64,000 bases of DNA, taken from the NCBI GenBank assembly GCA_965224675.1, contig CBDDAA010000004.1, positions 1,860,001 to 1,924,000 on the forward strand, written 5' to 3'. The stretch is from UBA7957 sp965224675 (lineage in GTDB: Bacteria > Pseudomonadota > Gammaproteobacteria > Granulosicoccales > Granulosicoccaceae). This document shows, in pieces, positions 63,419 to 64,000 of the stretch. The first letter of the stretch is position 1. Every line of letters starts with the position of its first letter. The translations under genes were made by a program, and so were the position numbers. The notes beneath the pieces are model-generated. The model was not told the origin of the DNA and ran no database searches. It was given only the letters and a program-made list of their open reading frames with translations.

Positions 63419-64000
63419 TCAGTCATCACCACGCGGGTCGAGCACATCACGCAGGCCATCACCGAGCAGATTAAAACCCAGGCTGACGATGAATATGGCA
63501 AGCCCAGGTATTGTAGCCACCCACCATTGCTGCAATAAAAATTGCCGTCCATCAGAAATCATGGCGCCCCATTCAGGCGCTGGAGGTCTGGCACCCAAAC
63601 CCAGAAAACCCAGTCCTGCGGCGGTAAGAATAATCCCTGCCATATCCAGGGTGACACGGACAATGACCGAACTCACGCACATGGGCATAATCTGACCCCA
63701 CAAAAGCCGTAAATTGGACATGCCTTGTAGTTTTGCGGCAGCGATATAATCGGTGTTACGTACCGTGATTGTTTCTGCACGCGCAATTCGGGCATAGGGC
63801 GGCCAAGCGGTAAGAGCAATGGCGAGAATTGCGTTTTCAATTCCCGGACCTAAGGCAGAGACAAACGCCAGAGCCAGTATGAGTTTGGGAAAAGCAAGGA
63901 AAACATCGGTCAGGCGCATTAACAACTCATCAACCCAGCTGCCAAAATAGCCGGCCATGGTGCCAACCAGCAAGCCGACGGGTGCGGCTGTAATAACCAC
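63419..64000 (-). CDS. Peptide-type ABC transporter permease (DppC/OppC type), partial
   Basis: The last 193 codons of a permease; its N-terminus lies beyond the right edge. EAA loop DYIAAAKLQGMSNLRLLWGQIMPMCVSS and the endings GLGFLGLGARPPAPEWGAMI and LLGDGLRDVLDPRGDD show the DppC type. With the two following ATPases it forms a separate transporter; its DppB-like permease and binding protein are expected further right. Confidence 0.9.
   Translation of the reverse strand: MVITAAPVGLLVGTMAGYFGSWVDELLMRLTDVFLAFPKLILALAFVSALGPGIENAILAIALTAWPPYARIARAETITVRNTDYIAAAKLQGMSNLRLLWGQIMPMCVSSVIVRVTLDMAGIILTAAGLGFLGLGARPPAPEWGAMISDGRQFLLQQWWVATIPGLAIFIVSLGFNLLGDGLRDVLDPRGDD

Overview
The window looks like a chromosomal segment of a gammaproteobacterium with moderate, AT-leaning base composition. 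The evidence is gene order and protein type: valS, holC and pepA on one strand divergent from lptF-lptG, the xerD-dsbC pair, a minor-pilin operon fimT-pilV-pilW-pilX-pilY1-pilE, an Escherichia-like dppABCDF transporter, and malate synthase G with ATP-dependent PEP carboxykinase. A secreted protein of sulfur-globule type suggests, but does not prove, a sulfur-oxidising relative. I cannot name a genus. No tRNA, rRNA or CRISPR array was seen.

Positions 1-14.7 kb are core housekeeping: end of an inositol-monophosphatase-family gene, valS, holC, pepA, lptFG (lipopolysaccharide export), an RDD membrane protein, a histone-H1-like protein built of 16-residue repeats, moeA, xerD, dsbC and a DUF3187 protein. 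Positions 14.7-23.5 kb hold the sulfur-globule-like protein and the type IV pilus minor-pilin operon; its PilY1 is enlarged by three beta-rich modules placed inside the von Willebrand A domain.

Positions 23.8-48.7 kb are mainly nutrient uptake and central carbon. dppFDCBA lies on the minus strand. A secreted DUF4091/GH123-like protein, an arylformamidase-like hydrolase, a stand-alone AsnC-type ligand domain, glcB, pckA, a rhodanese and a membrane-anchored helix-hairpin-helix protein follow. A seven-gene plus-strand unit (ArgE-like deacylase, substrate-binding protein, two permeases, double ATPase, amidohydrolase, creatininase-family enzyme) reads as one import-and-degrade pathway for an amide or lactam compound whose identity is unknown.

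Positions 48.7-61.7 kb are an accessory region full of decayed genes: a Tn3-type transposase tail, a tyrosine recombinase with an internal stop, an APH-like kinase fragment, an RND efflux pair fused by an internal deletion, a methyltransferase split by a 7-bp tandem repeat, a RAYT-type transposase fragment, an IS3-type fragment and a relE remnant. Three apparently intact toxin-antitoxin modules (vapBC, hipBA, relE with its antitoxin) lie among them. Positions 61.8-64 kb begin a third peptide-type ABC transporter that runs off the right edge.

Most notable: the methyltransferase interrupted by a four-copy heptanucleotide array, where a two-copy allele would restore the frame; the ABC/amidohydrolase/creatininase operon; the expanded PilY1; and the efflux fossil that keeps a near-perfect operator-promoter.
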